Assembly: GCA_038532435.1 (NCBI GenBank)
Contig: JBCBAP010000014.1
Coordinates: 1-64,000 of the forward strand
Reading direction: 5' to 3'
From: JBCBAP01 sp038532435
Lineage (GTDB): Bacteria > Pseudomonadota > Alphaproteobacteria > Rhodobacterales > Rhodobacteraceae
Length of the DNA: 64,000 bases
Shown here: one piece after another, positions 53,149 through 61,928 of the stretch
How the letters are laid out: each line of letters starts with the position of its first letter
How positions within the stretch are numbered: the first letter of the stretch is position 1
Position numbers and translations under genes: made by a program
Notes under the pieces: generated by a model
The model's input: only the letters and a program-made list of their open reading frames with translations
Told to the model about the DNA's origin: nothing
The model's database searches: none

Positions 53149-54626
53149 CAGAGACGGGCACGGCTCCACGCTACTTCGTGATCTACGGAGTTATGCGGAC
53201 CGGGTCCAACCTGTTGGAGCGCAAGCTCGCGCAATTTGACGGCATCGCCTGCCATGGAGAACTGTTCAACGCGGCCTTCATCGGGTCGGCGAACCGGGAT
53301 CGGTTCGTAGGCATGACCGTGGCGGAGCGGGACACGGATCCGATCCGGTTTCTTGAGCGAATGGTCGAGCGATCGGACGGGGACCTGCCGGGATTTCGCC
53401 TGTTTCACGATCACGATCCCCGCGTGCTGGCCCACACGATCGCGGACCCGACATGCAGGAAGATCGTCCTGCGGCGGCCCGTGCTGGAAAGCTACGTTTC
53501 GCTCAAGATCGCGCGGAAGACGGATCAGTGGCTGATCGGCAATGTCCGCGCCCGGCGCAGCGCAAAGGTGGTGTTCGACGCAGCCGAGTTTGCCGCCTAT
53601 CGCGCGGCGACGGAGCGGTTCTACGCGGATCTGAAGCGCAGACTGCAGGTGAGCGGTCAGGGCGCGTTCGATCTTACCTATGACGATGTGCAGTCCGTGG
53701 AGGTGCTGAACGGCCTCGCCCGCTATCTGGGCTGCGACACGCCGCTGGAGGGGTTCGAGGACACGATCCAGCGGCAGAACCCGGGGCCCTTGTCGGAGAA
53801 GGTCGAGAATTACGACGAGATGGTCGCAGCCCTCGGGGCGGCGCAGGTGGAGCCGGTTCTGGAGGAGACCTCCGGTCCCCTTGGCGGGCTCAAGCACTTC
53901 TCCGCCTCCCTGACTCGGCCGATCCTCTACGCGGCTATTCCGGGCGGTCCGAACCGGGCGGTGCGGCACTGGCTCAACGCCATGGACGACGCGGATCCGG
54001 AGAGCCCGCTGACCCGGTTCGAAAACCGCAAGGCGTTGAGCGACTGGCAGTTGGAACGGCCGGACCATGCGACCTTCACCATCGTGCGGCATCCGGTGGC
54101 ACGGGCCTACGACGTGTTTGAGCGGCGCATCCTGCCGGGGGGCGCACGCGACTTCCCCGTCGTGCGCGCGTATCTGCGGGACGTGCGGGGCATGCAGGTG
54201 CCTGACGATGCGGTGTTCGCGGCGGGGGCGGAGGCGCTTTCCGCCGCGGGATACGACGCGGCGGCCCATAGAGCCGCGTTCGGGGTGTTCCTCGACTACC
54301 TGCGGGCCAACCTGAACGGGCAGACACCACACCGGATTGACGGACGCTGGGCGCCCCAGCACAGGTTCGTCGAAGGGTTCTCGCGGGTCACGCCGCTAAC
54401 GCTGGTGGAGCAGGAGGAAAGGGTCGTGAAGGCCGCGGCCTATCTGCGGACGGCGACCGGACAGGATGACATCCGCAACGCAGCCCTGCGCAACGGGCGG
54501 GCGGCGTACCGATTTCCCCTTGCGGAGATCTGGTCGGAAAACGTGGAAGCGTTTACGCGCGCCGTCTATGGGCGGGACTATCTCGCGTTCGGCTTCCGGA
54601 CCTGGCAGCCGGATCCGGAGGGCTGA
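53145..54626 (+). CDS. Two-domain sulfotransferase (Stf0-like plus second sulfotransferase-like domain)
   Basis: Probably transfers sulfate from PAPS to a glycan or lipid. TTG 53145 is inferred from the TTGA overlap with the previous stop and yields 493 aa. Residues about 8-240 resemble Stf0: YGVMRTGSNLLERKL (5'-phosphosulfate loop) and KIVLRRPVLESYVSLK (3'-phosphate motif). Residues about 255-490 carry a second set: ILYAAIPGGPNRAVRHWL, which lacks the usual Lys of the PKTG loop, and FTIVRHPVARAYDVFERRI. One domain may be catalytic and the other degenerate. It is the last gene of the polysaccharide locus, implying a sulfated surface glycan. Confidence 0.82.
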   Translation: MTETGTAPRYFVIYGVMRTGSNLLERKLAQFDGIACHGELFNAAFIGSANRDRFVGMTVAERDTDPIRFLERMVERSDGDLPGFRLFHDHDPRVLAHTIADPTCRKIVLRRPVLESYVSLKIARKTDQWLIGNVRARRSAKVVFDAAEFAAYRAATERFYADLKRRLQVSGQGAFDLTYDDVQSVEVLNGLARYLGCDTPLEGFEDTIQRQNPGPLSEKVENYDEMVAALGAAQVEPVLEETSGPLGGLKHFSASLTRPILYAAIPGGPNRAVRHWLNAMDDADPESPLTRFENRKALSDWQLERPDHATFTIVRHPVARAYDVFERRILPGGARDFPVVRAYLRDVRGMQVPDDAVFAAGAEALSAAGYDAAAHRAAFGVFLDYLRANLNGQTPHRIDGRWAPQHRFVEGFSRVTPLTLVEQEERVVKAAAYLRTATGQDDIRNAALRNGRAAYRFPLAEIWSENVEAFTRAVYGRDYLAFGFRTWQPDPEG

Positions 54627-54629
54627 GGA

Positions 54630-55094
54630 TCAGGCGGCCTGGGAGGCTGCGGGCTCCGTCAGGATCGCGAAGAGGGCTGCTGCATCCTCTGTCGACCGAA
54701 GCTTCTCACACACGGTGCGGTCCCGCAGGGTGCGGGAGACGCGGGCAAGCGCACGCAGATGCTCCGCCCCCGCCTGTTCCGGCGCGAGCAGGACGAAGAC
54801 GAGGTCGACGGGACGCCCGTCGACCGCATCGAAATCCACAGGCTTCTCGAGTGTGGCAAAAAGCCCCACGACGCGATCAAGCTCCGGCAGGCGGGCATGA
54901 GGGATCGCCACGCCACCGCCAACACCGGTCGGGCCGAGAGATTCGCGCTGTTGCATCGCCTCGAACGTCGGGTCGGCGCGAAGGTCGTACACCTCCTCCG
55001 CCAACTCCGCCATGTCCAGCAGGAGCTTCTTCTTGCTGCTGGTGCGAAAGCGTGCACGCACAGCGTCAGAACGAATGATCTGTGTAAGCTCCAT
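54630..55094 (-). CDS. ptsN: Nitrogen PTS EIIA protein PtsN
   Basis: Phosphoryl acceptor of the regulatory nitrogen PTS. The 154-aa EIIA-Ntr domain has the phosphorylated histidine in GVGGGVAIPHARLPELDR (near residue 67), and family phrases LDFDAVDGRPVDLVF-like and HLRALARVSRTLRD. It is the last gene of the lptC-lptA-lptB-rpoN-hpf-ptsN block, as in many proteobacteria. It converges with the sulfotransferase gene, leaving 3 bp between the stops. Confidence 0.96.
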   Translation of the reverse strand: MELTQIIRSDAVRARFRTSSKKKLLLDMAELAEEVYDLRADPTFEAMQQRESLGPTGVGGGVAIPHARLPELDRVVGLFATLEKPVDFDAVDGRPVDLVFVLLAPEQAGAEHLRALARVSRTLRDRTVCEKLRSTEDAAALFAILTEPAASQAA

Positions 55095-55139
55095 GAAGGG
55101 GCCCCGTGGTTCGTGTCGATTAGGCAGAGTGGCAGGCTG

Positions 55140-55715
55140 CTATGTTGCTGGCCTGGGATCAATCCATCCGATGTTCCCGTCGTCGCGGGTGTAAACCACA
55201 TTTACGCCGCCATTGGAAGTGTTGCGAAACACTAAAAACGGGGCCTCTTTCAACTCCATCTGCATGACCGCTTCACCAACGGACAACGCCTGCATCTGGG
55301 TCTCCATCTCCGCCACGATGATGGGCTGGAGCGTTGCCGGCTCCTCATCTTCGCGGTGGACGCCGTTGGCAAGGATGTAGGACGGGGCACCGATAGTTTC
55401 AATCGGGTCCTGACGATCCTTGTGATGATCCTTCAGCCGACGCTTGTACCTGCGGAGCTGCTTTTCCATCTTGTCGGCGGAACTGTCAAAGGCCGCATAG
55501 ATCTCCGTCGCCCGCGCCCGCGCCTGTGTGCTCAGGCCCGTGGAGAGGTGAACGGAGGCGTCGCAAACATACTCATGGGCATCGCGGGAAAACGTGACGA
55601 CCGCCTCGGTCGCCTTATCGAGATACTTGCCGGTCAGGTCCTCAAGCCGGTCCTGCACGTGGCTGCGCATGGCCTCTCCGAGGTCGAGGTGTTTTCCGTT
55701 GATTTGCAGTCTCAT
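55140..55715 (-). CDS. hpf: Long-form ribosome hibernation promoting factor
   Basis: Binds the 30S subunit and dimerises ribosomes into inactive 100S particles in stationary phase. The 191-aa protein has the N-terminal S30AE domain (MRLQINGKHLDLGEAMRSHV; SADKMEKQLRRYKRRLKDHH) and a C-terminal dimerisation domain (FLVFRNTSNGGVNVVYTRDDG in part), the long form. It lies between rpoN and ptsN. Confidence 0.95.
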   Translation of the reverse strand: MRLQINGKHLDLGEAMRSHVQDRLEDLTGKYLDKATEAVVTFSRDAHEYVCDASVHLSTGLSTQARARATEIYAAFDSSADKMEKQLRRYKRRLKDHHKDRQDPIETIGAPSYILANGVHREDEEPATLQPIIVAEMETQMQALSVGEAVMQMELKEAPFLVFRNTSNGGVNVVYTRDDGNIGWIDPRPAT

Positions 55716-55834
55716 GAGCTCTCCTTCAAATCTGGAGCGGTGCGCAGGCGGGATGCGCGTGCACCCTTCAGCGGGTCGTCCCGGGGTCGGAGAGGCAGGG
55801 GCGGGGTCTGTTGGTACTCTCCCGCCGCGCGGTA

Positions 55835-57292
55835 CTAGCCCTGGTGCTGGCCAGCTTTCTCACGACGTCTCTGAACAGAGGACGGGATACCCATGCCCTC
55901 ACGATATTTCGCAATCGTGCGGCGTGCAATATCGACGCCGTCCGCCTTGAGCAAAGCGAGGATCTTGTCATCCGACAGCGGCTTTGCCGGTTCTTCCTTA
56001 TCAATCAGACGCTTAATGCGATCCTGAACGGCGCGTGAGGCAAGGTTTGCCTCTCCGCTCGTGTCGCGCAGGGCCTGTATGAAGAAAAATTTCAATTCAA
56101 AAGTTCCACGATCGCAGTGGAGAAACTTGTTGTTCACCACGCGGGAGATGGTCGATTCGTGCACCCCGATCTCCGTCGCGATGGTGGCCATCGTGAGCGG
56201 TTTGAGGGCGTGCAGGCCTTCCCGGAAAAACCCGTCCTGGTGCCTTGCGATGGCCGAGGCGGCGTCGAGGATGGTGCGGGCACGCTGATCGATTGCCTTC
56301 ATCAGGAAGGTCGCGTTGGCGCGGCATTCGGAGATGAAGGTCTCGACCTCCTCCCCCTGGGCGGACAGATCGCGCGTGTAGGTGTTGTTGAGGAGGACCC
56401 GCGGCATCGTCTCCGTGTTCAGGTCCACGGTCCAGCCGCCGGTGTCGTTGGGGCGGATGAACACGTCGGGCACCGCCTGCTCCACCGGATCGGCGGAGAA
56501 GGCCCGGCCCGGTCGCGGGTTGAGCAGCCGGACCTGTGCAAGCAGATCGGACAGGGCGTCCGACTGCGCGCCGCAAAGCTTCGCGAGCTCCTTGATCCGG
56601 CCCGCAGCGATCATGTGGAGATTTTCCAGGAGGGCGGCCATCGCCTCCGTGAGCTGATCCGCCTCTTGAAGCTGCAAGCGGAGGCAGTCGGACAGGTCGC
56701 GCGCACCGATGCCCACCGGGTCGCAGGCCTGCAGGAGCGCGAGCCCGTCGTCGAGCTCCCCGCTCATCACGCCGTAGCGGTCGGCAATCTCGAACAGCGG
56801 CGCGGCGAGGTAGCCGTCCGCATTCAACTCATCCACGAGCGCGAGCGCCATGGTCTTTGCCTCGGGCTTCGCGCCGGGGGCGATGGTGATCTGTTCGATG
56901 AGGTGATCGCGCAGTGTGGGCGGCTTGCTGAGTTGCAGCTCGCCCGGATCCTCCTGGCTGCCACGGGCAAAATCGGTGCCCATCCGCTCCGCCCTGTCGG
57001 CGGGGGCCTCGTCATAGAGGTTCTGGCGACCGGTATCGAACTCCTCCGACGCGTTGCCCGGATTGGTGGCACTCAGGTGGGAGTCTGTCGTCATTGTGGT
57101 GTCCGACGGAGGTGCGGCAGCTGCCGTACCACCATCGTCGAGCTCCAGGAGGGGGTTGCGCTCAGACTCCGCGCGGAGGAACGCGGTCAGTTCCACATTC
57201 GTGAGCTGCAGGAGATGAATCGCCTGACGCAACTGCGGCGTCATCCGCAATTGCTGGGTTTGCTTGACCTCTAACCGTGGGGATAGAGCCAT
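55835..57292 (-). CDS. rpoN: RNA polymerase sigma-54 factor
   Basis: Directs RNA polymerase to -24/-12 promoters that need AAA+ activators. The 485-aa protein has the Gln/Leu-rich activator-interaction region (LEVKQTQQLRMTPQLRQAIH), an acidic linker (about 60-110), the core-binding domain, a helix-turn-helix region (VHESTISRVVNNKFLHC near 375) and the diagnostic RpoN box ARRTIAKYREGMGIPSS near residue 459. It is 17 bp downstream of lptB. Confidence 0.97.
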   Translation of the reverse strand: MALSPRLEVKQTQQLRMTPQLRQAIHLLQLTNVELTAFLRAESERNPLLELDDGGTAAAAPPSDTTMTTDSHLSATNPGNASEEFDTGRQNLYDEAPADRAERMGTDFARGSQEDPGELQLSKPPTLRDHLIEQITIAPGAKPEAKTMALALVDELNADGYLAAPLFEIADRYGVMSGELDDGLALLQACDPVGIGARDLSDCLRLQLQEADQLTEAMAALLENLHMIAAGRIKELAKLCGAQSDALSDLLAQVRLLNPRPGRAFSADPVEQAVPDVFIRPNDTGGWTVDLNTETMPRVLLNNTYTRDLSAQGEEVETFISECRANATFLMKAIDQRARTILDAASAIARHQDGFFREGLHALKPLTMATIATEIGVHESTISRVVNNKFLHCDRGTFELKFFFIQALRDTSGEANLASRAVQDRIKRLIDKEEPAKPLSDDKILALLKADGVDIARRTIAKYREGMGIPSSVQRRREKAGQHQG

Positions 57293-57309
57293 GCGTTCTG
57301 TCGGCCCTC

Positions 57310-58068
57310 CTAAAGCCTGAAACCTTCGCCGAGATAGACCCGGCGCACGTTGCTGTCCGCGACCACATCGTCCGGCGTGCCGGACATCAGCACCTTTCCG
57401 TCATGAAGGATGTAGGCCCGGTCGATGATCTCGAGTGTTTCCCTTACATTGTGATCGGTGATGAGAACACCGATACCGCGATCCTTAAGATGACGGACAA
57501 GGTCCCGGATCTCTCCCACCGCGATCGGGTCGACACCCGCAAATGGTTCATCAAGAAGGATATATGACGGTCGCGACGCAAGGCAGCGTGCGATTTCGAC
57601 GCGCCTGCGCTCCCCGCCCGACAGGGCGATGGAGGGGGTGCGGCGCAGATGGGTAATGGAGAATTCGGCGAGCAGTTCGTCGAGCTGGTTCTCCCGTTTG
57701 CGCCTGTCCTTCTCGCTGAGCTCCAGCACCGCGCGGATGTTGCCCTCCACCGTGAGACCGCGGAAGATCGATGCCTCCTGCGGCAGGTAGCCGATGCCAA
57801 GCTTCGCCCGCCGGTACATGGGCAGGGTCGTCACCTCCTGCCCATCGACGGAGATCGTGCCCGCATCGGGCAGCACCAGACCTGTGACGGAGTAGAAACA
57901 GGTTGTCTTGCCCGCGCCGTTCGGGCCGAGCAGGCCGATCACCTCGCCCCGGCGCAGTTCCAGCGAGATATCGCGGAGCACCGGGCGGCTCTTGTAGCTC
58001 TTGCCGAGGTTGCGGACAAAGAGGCCCTGATCGCCATCCTGAACCGTGAGCAGCGGGGCGTTCATCAC
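57310..58068 (-). CDS. lptB: LPS export ABC ATPase LptB
   Basis: Powers lipopolysaccharide extraction from the inner membrane with LptF/G/C. The 252-aa ATPase has Walker A GPNGAGKTT, Q-loop LPQEASIFRGL, signature ALSGGERRRVEIAR, Walker B ILLDEPFAGVDP and H-loop ITDHNV. Its ATG overlaps the lptA stop by 4 bp. Confidence 0.96.
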   Translation of the reverse strand: MMNAPLLTVQDGDQGLFVRNLGKSYKSRPVLRDISLELRRGEVIGLLGPNGAGKTTCFYSVTGLVLPDAGTISVDGQEVTTLPMYRRAKLGIGYLPQEASIFRGLTVEGNIRAVLELSEKDRRKRENQLDELLAEFSITHLRRTPSIALSGGERRRVEIARCLASRPSYILLDEPFAGVDPIAVGEIRDLVRHLKDRGIGVLITDHNVRETLEIIDRAYILHDGKVLMSGTPDDVVADSNVRRVYLGEGFRL

Positions 58069-58580
58069 TGCGTCTCCGTCGATTGGGGGACGATGATGGT
58101 GCGGACGCCACCGATGAACTCACCGGTGCCCGCGGTCAGGTCGATCTTCATCTCCCGGGAGGAGAGCGCATTCGGGCCCTGCGTGAGCACCACGCCGCCC
58201 TTGAGCGTCAGCAGCCCCTCGTTGATGAGGTAGTCCGCCTCTTCTCCCTCGGCGGTTTCGGTGGGGGTGGAAAAGAACACGTTGCCGACCGCGATCAGAC
58301 GTTCGATGCCCGCGGCCTGTGTCTCCGTCTCCTCCGCGTAGGTGACGGTCATCATGTCCGCGGTCATCTTCAGGGTCCCCTGTACCGCCGTCACCCCGCC
58401 CGCAAAAATCGCGGTTCCGTCCGCCTGATTGAGGGTCAGGCTCTCCGCCTGGATTTCGATGGGTTGGGACGAATCCTGTTCAAAGCTCGCAAACGGTGTC
58501 GTTTGAGCGAGGGCAATTCCGGCCAACAAAACGCCTGCCGTCAGCAAAATGCTACGCAAATAGGTCATCAAGTTACTCAT
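58065..58580 (-). CDS. lptA: LPS transport periplasmic protein LptA
   Basis: Bridges LPS across the periplasm between LptC and LptD. The start at 58580 (MSNLMTYLRS) overlaps the lptC stop as ATGA; frames further upstream lie within lptC. Of 171 aa, residues 1-24 are a signal peptide (ending ALAQ). The OstA beta-jellyroll follows: IEIQAESLTLNQADGTAIFAG, in part, and LKMTADMMTVTY. Confidence 0.93.
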   Translation of the reverse strand: MSNLMTYLRSILLTAGVLLAGIALAQTTPFASFEQDSSQPIEIQAESLTLNQADGTAIFAGGVTAVQGTLKMTADMMTVTYAEETETQAAGIERLIAVGNVFFSTPTETAEGEEADYLINEGLLTLKGGVVLTQGPNALSSREMKIDLTAGTGEFIGGVRTIIVPQSTETQ

Positions 58581-59200
58581 TCTTCTGCGGGTCTGTCCGG
58601 GAGAAGTCGTACCTGAACATTCCCTTCGAACCAAATCATATAGGTTTCGGGCCCGGTTTCGGTGCTGCCATGCTGTTCCGCGCGCATCCGGTCGGCGCTT
58701 ATGGTTCCTTGCGGTGTGGAAATACTTACGCGGTTCGGAAGTATCAGGACACTTTCGGAAAGTTTTGCCTCAGCACCTTCGGTGGAGAGCGCATAGCCGT
58801 CCGTGGACTCCAGGGAAATCGCACCCGTCAGCTCGAGCACCTGCGTGAGCTGGTTGTACCCCCCGCCCTCTGCGCTGAAGGCGACTTCCTGCCCGTCAAA
58901 CCGGTCAAAGGCGCCGGTGATGTCCTCCATCTCGAACTGGTCCGGATCGTCCGGCAGGGGGCGGGCGAAGCGGGCGTTGAGCACGAAGGGTTCCTGCTGT
59001 TCGGACAGGCCAGAGAAGCGGGGCGCAAGCACCCCCGCCTCCACCGCCGGTTCGCGGGCGATCTCCTCGAAGAAATCGTCGCCGAACTCGCTGTCCCGGT
59101 CGGAAAACAGGAACATGGTGCTCATCAGGGTGATCGCGATCAGGGGGAGGGCGATGCGCAGCAGCCGGACCAGCCGGGAATATGCCTCTGACGCCGCCAC
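58577..59200 (-). CDS. lptC: LPS export protein LptC
   Basis: A bitopic 207-aa protein linking the LptBFG transporter to LptA. It has an N-terminal transmembrane helix (LLRIALPLIAITLMSTMFLF near residues 13-32) and an LptC/YrbK periplasmic jellyroll (VLELTGAISLESTDGYALST in part). It lies 6 bp downstream of kdsD and overlaps lptA by 4 bp. Confidence 0.92.
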   Translation of the reverse strand: MAASEAYSRLVRLLRIALPLIAITLMSTMFLFSDRDSEFGDDFFEEIAREPAVEAGVLAPRFSGLSEQQEPFVLNARFARPLPDDPDQFEMEDITGAFDRFDGQEVAFSAEGGGYNQLTQVLELTGAISLESTDGYALSTEGAEAKLSESVLILPNRVSISTPQGTISADRMRAEQHGSTETGPETYMIWFEGNVQVRLLPDRPAEE

Positions 59201-59206
59201 GGCCGG

Positions 59207-60190
59207 TCAGTCGATGCCCGCGCGCAGGCAGTCGTGAACATGGAGGATGCCGACGGGCCGCCGGTCCTCGGTCACGAAGAGCGTGGTGATCTTGCGCGTA
59301 TTCATAATCTGGAGTGCAGCCTGAGCGAGTTCGTCTCCGCTGATTGTGGTGGGATTGGCGGTCGCCACCTCCCCCGCGCGACGTTCGAGCAGACCGGTCA
59401 TGTTGCGCCGGAGGTCGCCGTCCGTGATGACACCCAGGAGCGCTCCCTCGGAGTCGGTGACCCCCGCAACGCCGAAGCCTTTCTGGGAAATGGTGATCAG
59501 CACCTCCGACATGGGCGTGTCCGCACCGGTCAAAGGCAGATCCTCCACACCGTGCATCAGGTCCGCGACCGTGCGCAGCCGGGCACCGAGCTTCCCGCCC
59601 GGGTGGAACATGCGGAAATTCTCCGGGCTGAAGGACCGCTCCTCCATCAGCGCAACCGCCAGTGCGTCGCCGAGCGCAAGCGACAGGGTCGTAGAGGTGG
59701 TCGGCGCGAGGCCGTTCGGGCAGGCCTCCTGTGCAGCGGGCAGCACGATCGCGATATCCGCCTGCTTGAGCAGCGTGGACTCTGGGCGCGATGCGATACC
59801 GATCAGGGGGATTGAAAACCGCTTGGCGTGGGCGACGATGTCCGCAAGCTCCGGCGTCTCTCCGGAGTTCGACAGAACCAGCACCACGTCCTGATCCGTG
59901 ACCATGCCGAGGTCCCCGTGGGATGCCTCCGCCGGGTGCACGAACTGGGCGGGGGTCCCCGTCGATGCGAGCGTCGCCACGATCTTGTGCGCCACATGGC
60001 CGGACTTGCCCATGCCCGATACGATCACCCGGCCCCGGGTGGTCAGGATCAGCGCCACCGCCTCGGCAAAGGGCGCATCCAGCGTCTCCGCAAAAGTCGC
60101 GAGCGCCCGCCCCTCGATCTCCAGAACCCGCCGCCCCGCCGCGATGCGGCGTTCGGTGACGTTCTGGGCGCTCATCATGTCATCGGCCAT
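59207..60190 (-). CDS. kdsD: Arabinose-5-phosphate isomerase KdsD (KpsF/GutQ family)
   Basis: Converts ribulose-5-phosphate to arabinose-5-phosphate, the first Kdo precursor. The start at 60190 (MADDMMSAQN) has AGGGGG upstream; GTG 60199 is an alternative. The 327-aa protein has a SIS domain (VSGMGKSGHVAHKIVATLAS in part; HPAEASHGDLG near 85 with the catalytic His region) and two C-terminal CBS domains (LTGADTPMSEVLITI; VITDGDLRRNM). It pairs functionally with kdsB elsewhere in the window and lies 12 bp after rnd. Confidence 0.94.
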   Translation of the reverse strand: MADDMMSAQNVTERRIAAGRRVLEIEGRALATFAETLDAPFAEAVALILTTRGRVIVSGMGKSGHVAHKIVATLASTGTPAQFVHPAEASHGDLGMVTDQDVVLVLSNSGETPELADIVAHAKRFSIPLIGIASRPESTLLKQADIAIVLPAAQEACPNGLAPTTSTTLSLALGDALAVALMEERSFSPENFRMFHPGGKLGARLRTVADLMHGVEDLPLTGADTPMSEVLITISQKGFGVAGVTDSEGALLGVITDGDLRRNMTGLLERRAGEVATANPTTISGDELAQAALQIMNTRKITTLFVTEDRRPVGILHVHDCLRAGID

Positions 60191-60202
60191 CGGCCACACC
60201 CC

Positions 60203-60814
60203 CTAGTGCGAAAAGATATCCGTTTCCGGCCATCCCGCGAGGTCCAGTGTCGCGCGATGGGGCAGGAAGTCGAAACACGCCTGCGCGAGGTCCATCCGCC
60301 CCTCCCGGACCAGCCTCGCATCGAGCTCCGCCTTGAGCCTGTGCAGGTAAAGCACGTCCGAGGCCGCGTAGGCGATCTGCGCCTCGGTCAGCTCCGCCGC
60401 ACCCCAGTCCGAGCTTTGCTGCTGCTTTGAGATGTCTACGCCGAGCAGCTCCTGCAAGAGGTGCTTGAGCCCGTGACGGTCCGTGTAGGTCCGGACGAGC
60501 TTCGACGCGATCTTGGTGCAATAGACCGGCGCGGTGCCCACGCCGAAGCGGTTCTGCATCACCGCGATATCGAACCGGCCATAGTGGAAGAGCTTGAGCT
60601 GGTCGGGATTTGTCAGCAATGCCATGAGGTTGGGCGCCTCCGTCTGATCCTGGGAGATCTGCACCAGATGCGCGTCCCCGTCCCCGGCGCTGAGCTGGAT
60701 AACGCAGAGCCGGTCCCGATGCGGGATCAGACCCATCGTCTCCGAATCTATGGCCACGACCGGGCCGAGATCGAGCCCGTCGGGCAGGTCGCGCTGATGC
60801 AGGTGGAATGTCAC
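60203..60814 (-). CDS. rnd: Ribonuclease D, short form
   Basis: A 3'-5' exoribonuclease of the DEDDy class. The 203-aa product contains only the catalytic domain: AIDSETMGL (D, E), FHYGRFDIAVM (D) and AYAASDVLYLHR (Y...D). E. coli RNase D has in addition an HRDC domain, absent here as in many alphaproteobacteria. It heads the kdsD-lpt-rpoN run. Confidence 0.92.
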   Translation of the reverse strand: MTFHLHQRDLPDGLDLGPVVAIDSETMGLIPHRDRLCVIQLSAGDGDAHLVQISQDQTEAPNLMALLTNPDQLKLFHYGRFDIAVMQNRFGVGTAPVYCTKIASKLVRTYTDRHGLKHLLQELLGVDISKQQQSSDWGAAELTEAQIAYAASDVLYLHRLKAELDARLVREGRMDLAQACFDFLPHRATLDLAGWPETDIFSH

Positions 60815-60910
60815 GATCGTGTCCTCGGGGCTGGCCTGTCCGCTCCCCTACCCCATCCCCTTTCGCCGCCGCAAGCCCCCTGCCTGCGCGACACGAACCG
60901 GTGATCCTGC

Positions 60911-60943
60911 CTTCTTCTGGCTTGAAATATCCCCGCCGGAGGC
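60911..60943 (+). repeat. 33-bp interspersed repeat, copy A
   Basis: CTTCTTCTGG-CTTGAAATAT-CCCCGCCGGAGGC. Its reverse complement occurs at 61812-61844 with only two differences, so the pair flanks coq9 as an inverted repeat. I recall similar CCTCCGGCGGGGATATTT elements as frequent intergenic repeats in Rhodobacteraceae; no function is established from this sequence. Confidence 0.8.
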
Positions 60944-61062
60944 ACCCAACCCCGTCACAGGCGGTGCCCTCAGGTGCCCGTTGCGTCGAATTGCGCGGGG
61001 ATCGGGGGCTGCAATCGGGGGGTTTGATGTTACGTTCCGATAGGTCAAAGGAGAGCGATCCC

Positions 61063-61788
61063 ATGAGCGAGACTGACTGGAGCGAACCCGACCACATCGC
61101 GGATGCACGCAACCGGCTGCTGGACGCGGCCCTCATCCATGTGGCCTTCGACGGCTGGTCGAAGGAGACGCTCGATGCGGCGGTTGCAGACACCGGTGTC
61201 GACGCGGGTCTGGCGAAACTTGCTTTTCCCCGCGGCGGGGTGGATATGGCCATCGCCTTTCATGACCGGGGCGACGCGCAGCTCAAGGCGGAGCTTGAAG
61301 GCGGGGATCTGTCCGGCATGGGCATGACCGCGAAGATCACCCACGCCGTCCGACGGCGGCTGGAACTGATCGCAGCGGATCGGGAAGCGGTCCGGCGCGG
61401 GGCGACCTTGCTCGCCCTGCCGATCTACGCCGCCGACGGGTCCCGCGCGATATGGCGCACCGCGGACACGATTTGGTCGGCACTCGGCGACACCTCTACG
61501 GACTACAATTTCTACACGAAGCGGGCGACGCTTTCCGCGGTCTATTCGGCGACCGTGCTCTTCTGGCTCGGCGATGACAGTCCACGCAGCGAGCGCACCT
61601 GGGATTTCCTCGACCGACGAATCGCTAATGTCATGCAGTTCGAGAAGGTGAAGGCGCAGGTGAAAAAGAGCCCGATCGGGCGGCTTTGGTCCGCGGGACC
61701 CGAGCGCCTGGCGGAACGGATGGGCGAGCGGGTCGCCGCCCGCCGCGGCGAGGGCATGCCGCCGATGCCGGGCACCTGGTCCGGCTGA
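61063..61788 (+). CDS. COQ9-family ubiquinone biosynthesis protein
   Basis: A 241-aa relative of mitochondrial COQ9, a lipid-binding TetR-fold-like protein that supports the COQ7 hydroxylase step of ubiquinone synthesis. ATG 61063 follows AAAGGAGAG; the open frame upstream to 60808 overlaps rnd antisense and is rejected. Family sites are RNRLLDAALIHVAFDGWSKET near the N-terminus (in part), FPRGGVDMAIAFHDRGD near 51, LPIYAADGSRAIWRTADTIW near 124 and NFYTKRATLSAVYSATVLFWL (in part). A COQ9 homologue supports an alphaproteobacterial host. Confidence 0.92.
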   Translation: MSETDWSEPDHIADARNRLLDAALIHVAFDGWSKETLDAAVADTGVDAGLAKLAFPRGGVDMAIAFHDRGDAQLKAELEGGDLSGMGMTAKITHAVRRRLELIAADREAVRRGATLLALPIYAADGSRAIWRTADTIWSALGDTSTDYNFYTKRATLSAVYSATVLFWLGDDSPRSERTWDFLDRRIANVMQFEKVKAQVKKSPIGRLWSAGPERLAERMGERVAARRGEGMPPMPGTWSG

Positions 61789-61811
61789 CGGTCTGCGCGA
61801 CATCTGCTGGA

Positions 61812-61844
61812 GCCTCCGGCGGGGATATTTCGGGCCAGAAGAAG
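61812..61844 (-). repeat. 33-bp interspersed repeat, copy B (inverted)
   Basis: Inverted partner of 60911-60943; reads GCCTCCGGCGGGGATATTTC then GGGCCAGAAGAAG, differing from the partner at two adjacent bases. It lies 24 bp after the coq9 stop. Confidence 0.8.
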
Positions 61845-61928
61845 GGCGGGCCCTGTCTGAAGAGGTAGGCTCGCATCCTATTTAGACCGCCCTGCGGTAA
61901 CGGGCGCGCTTGGGACAGGTCTGACCGT

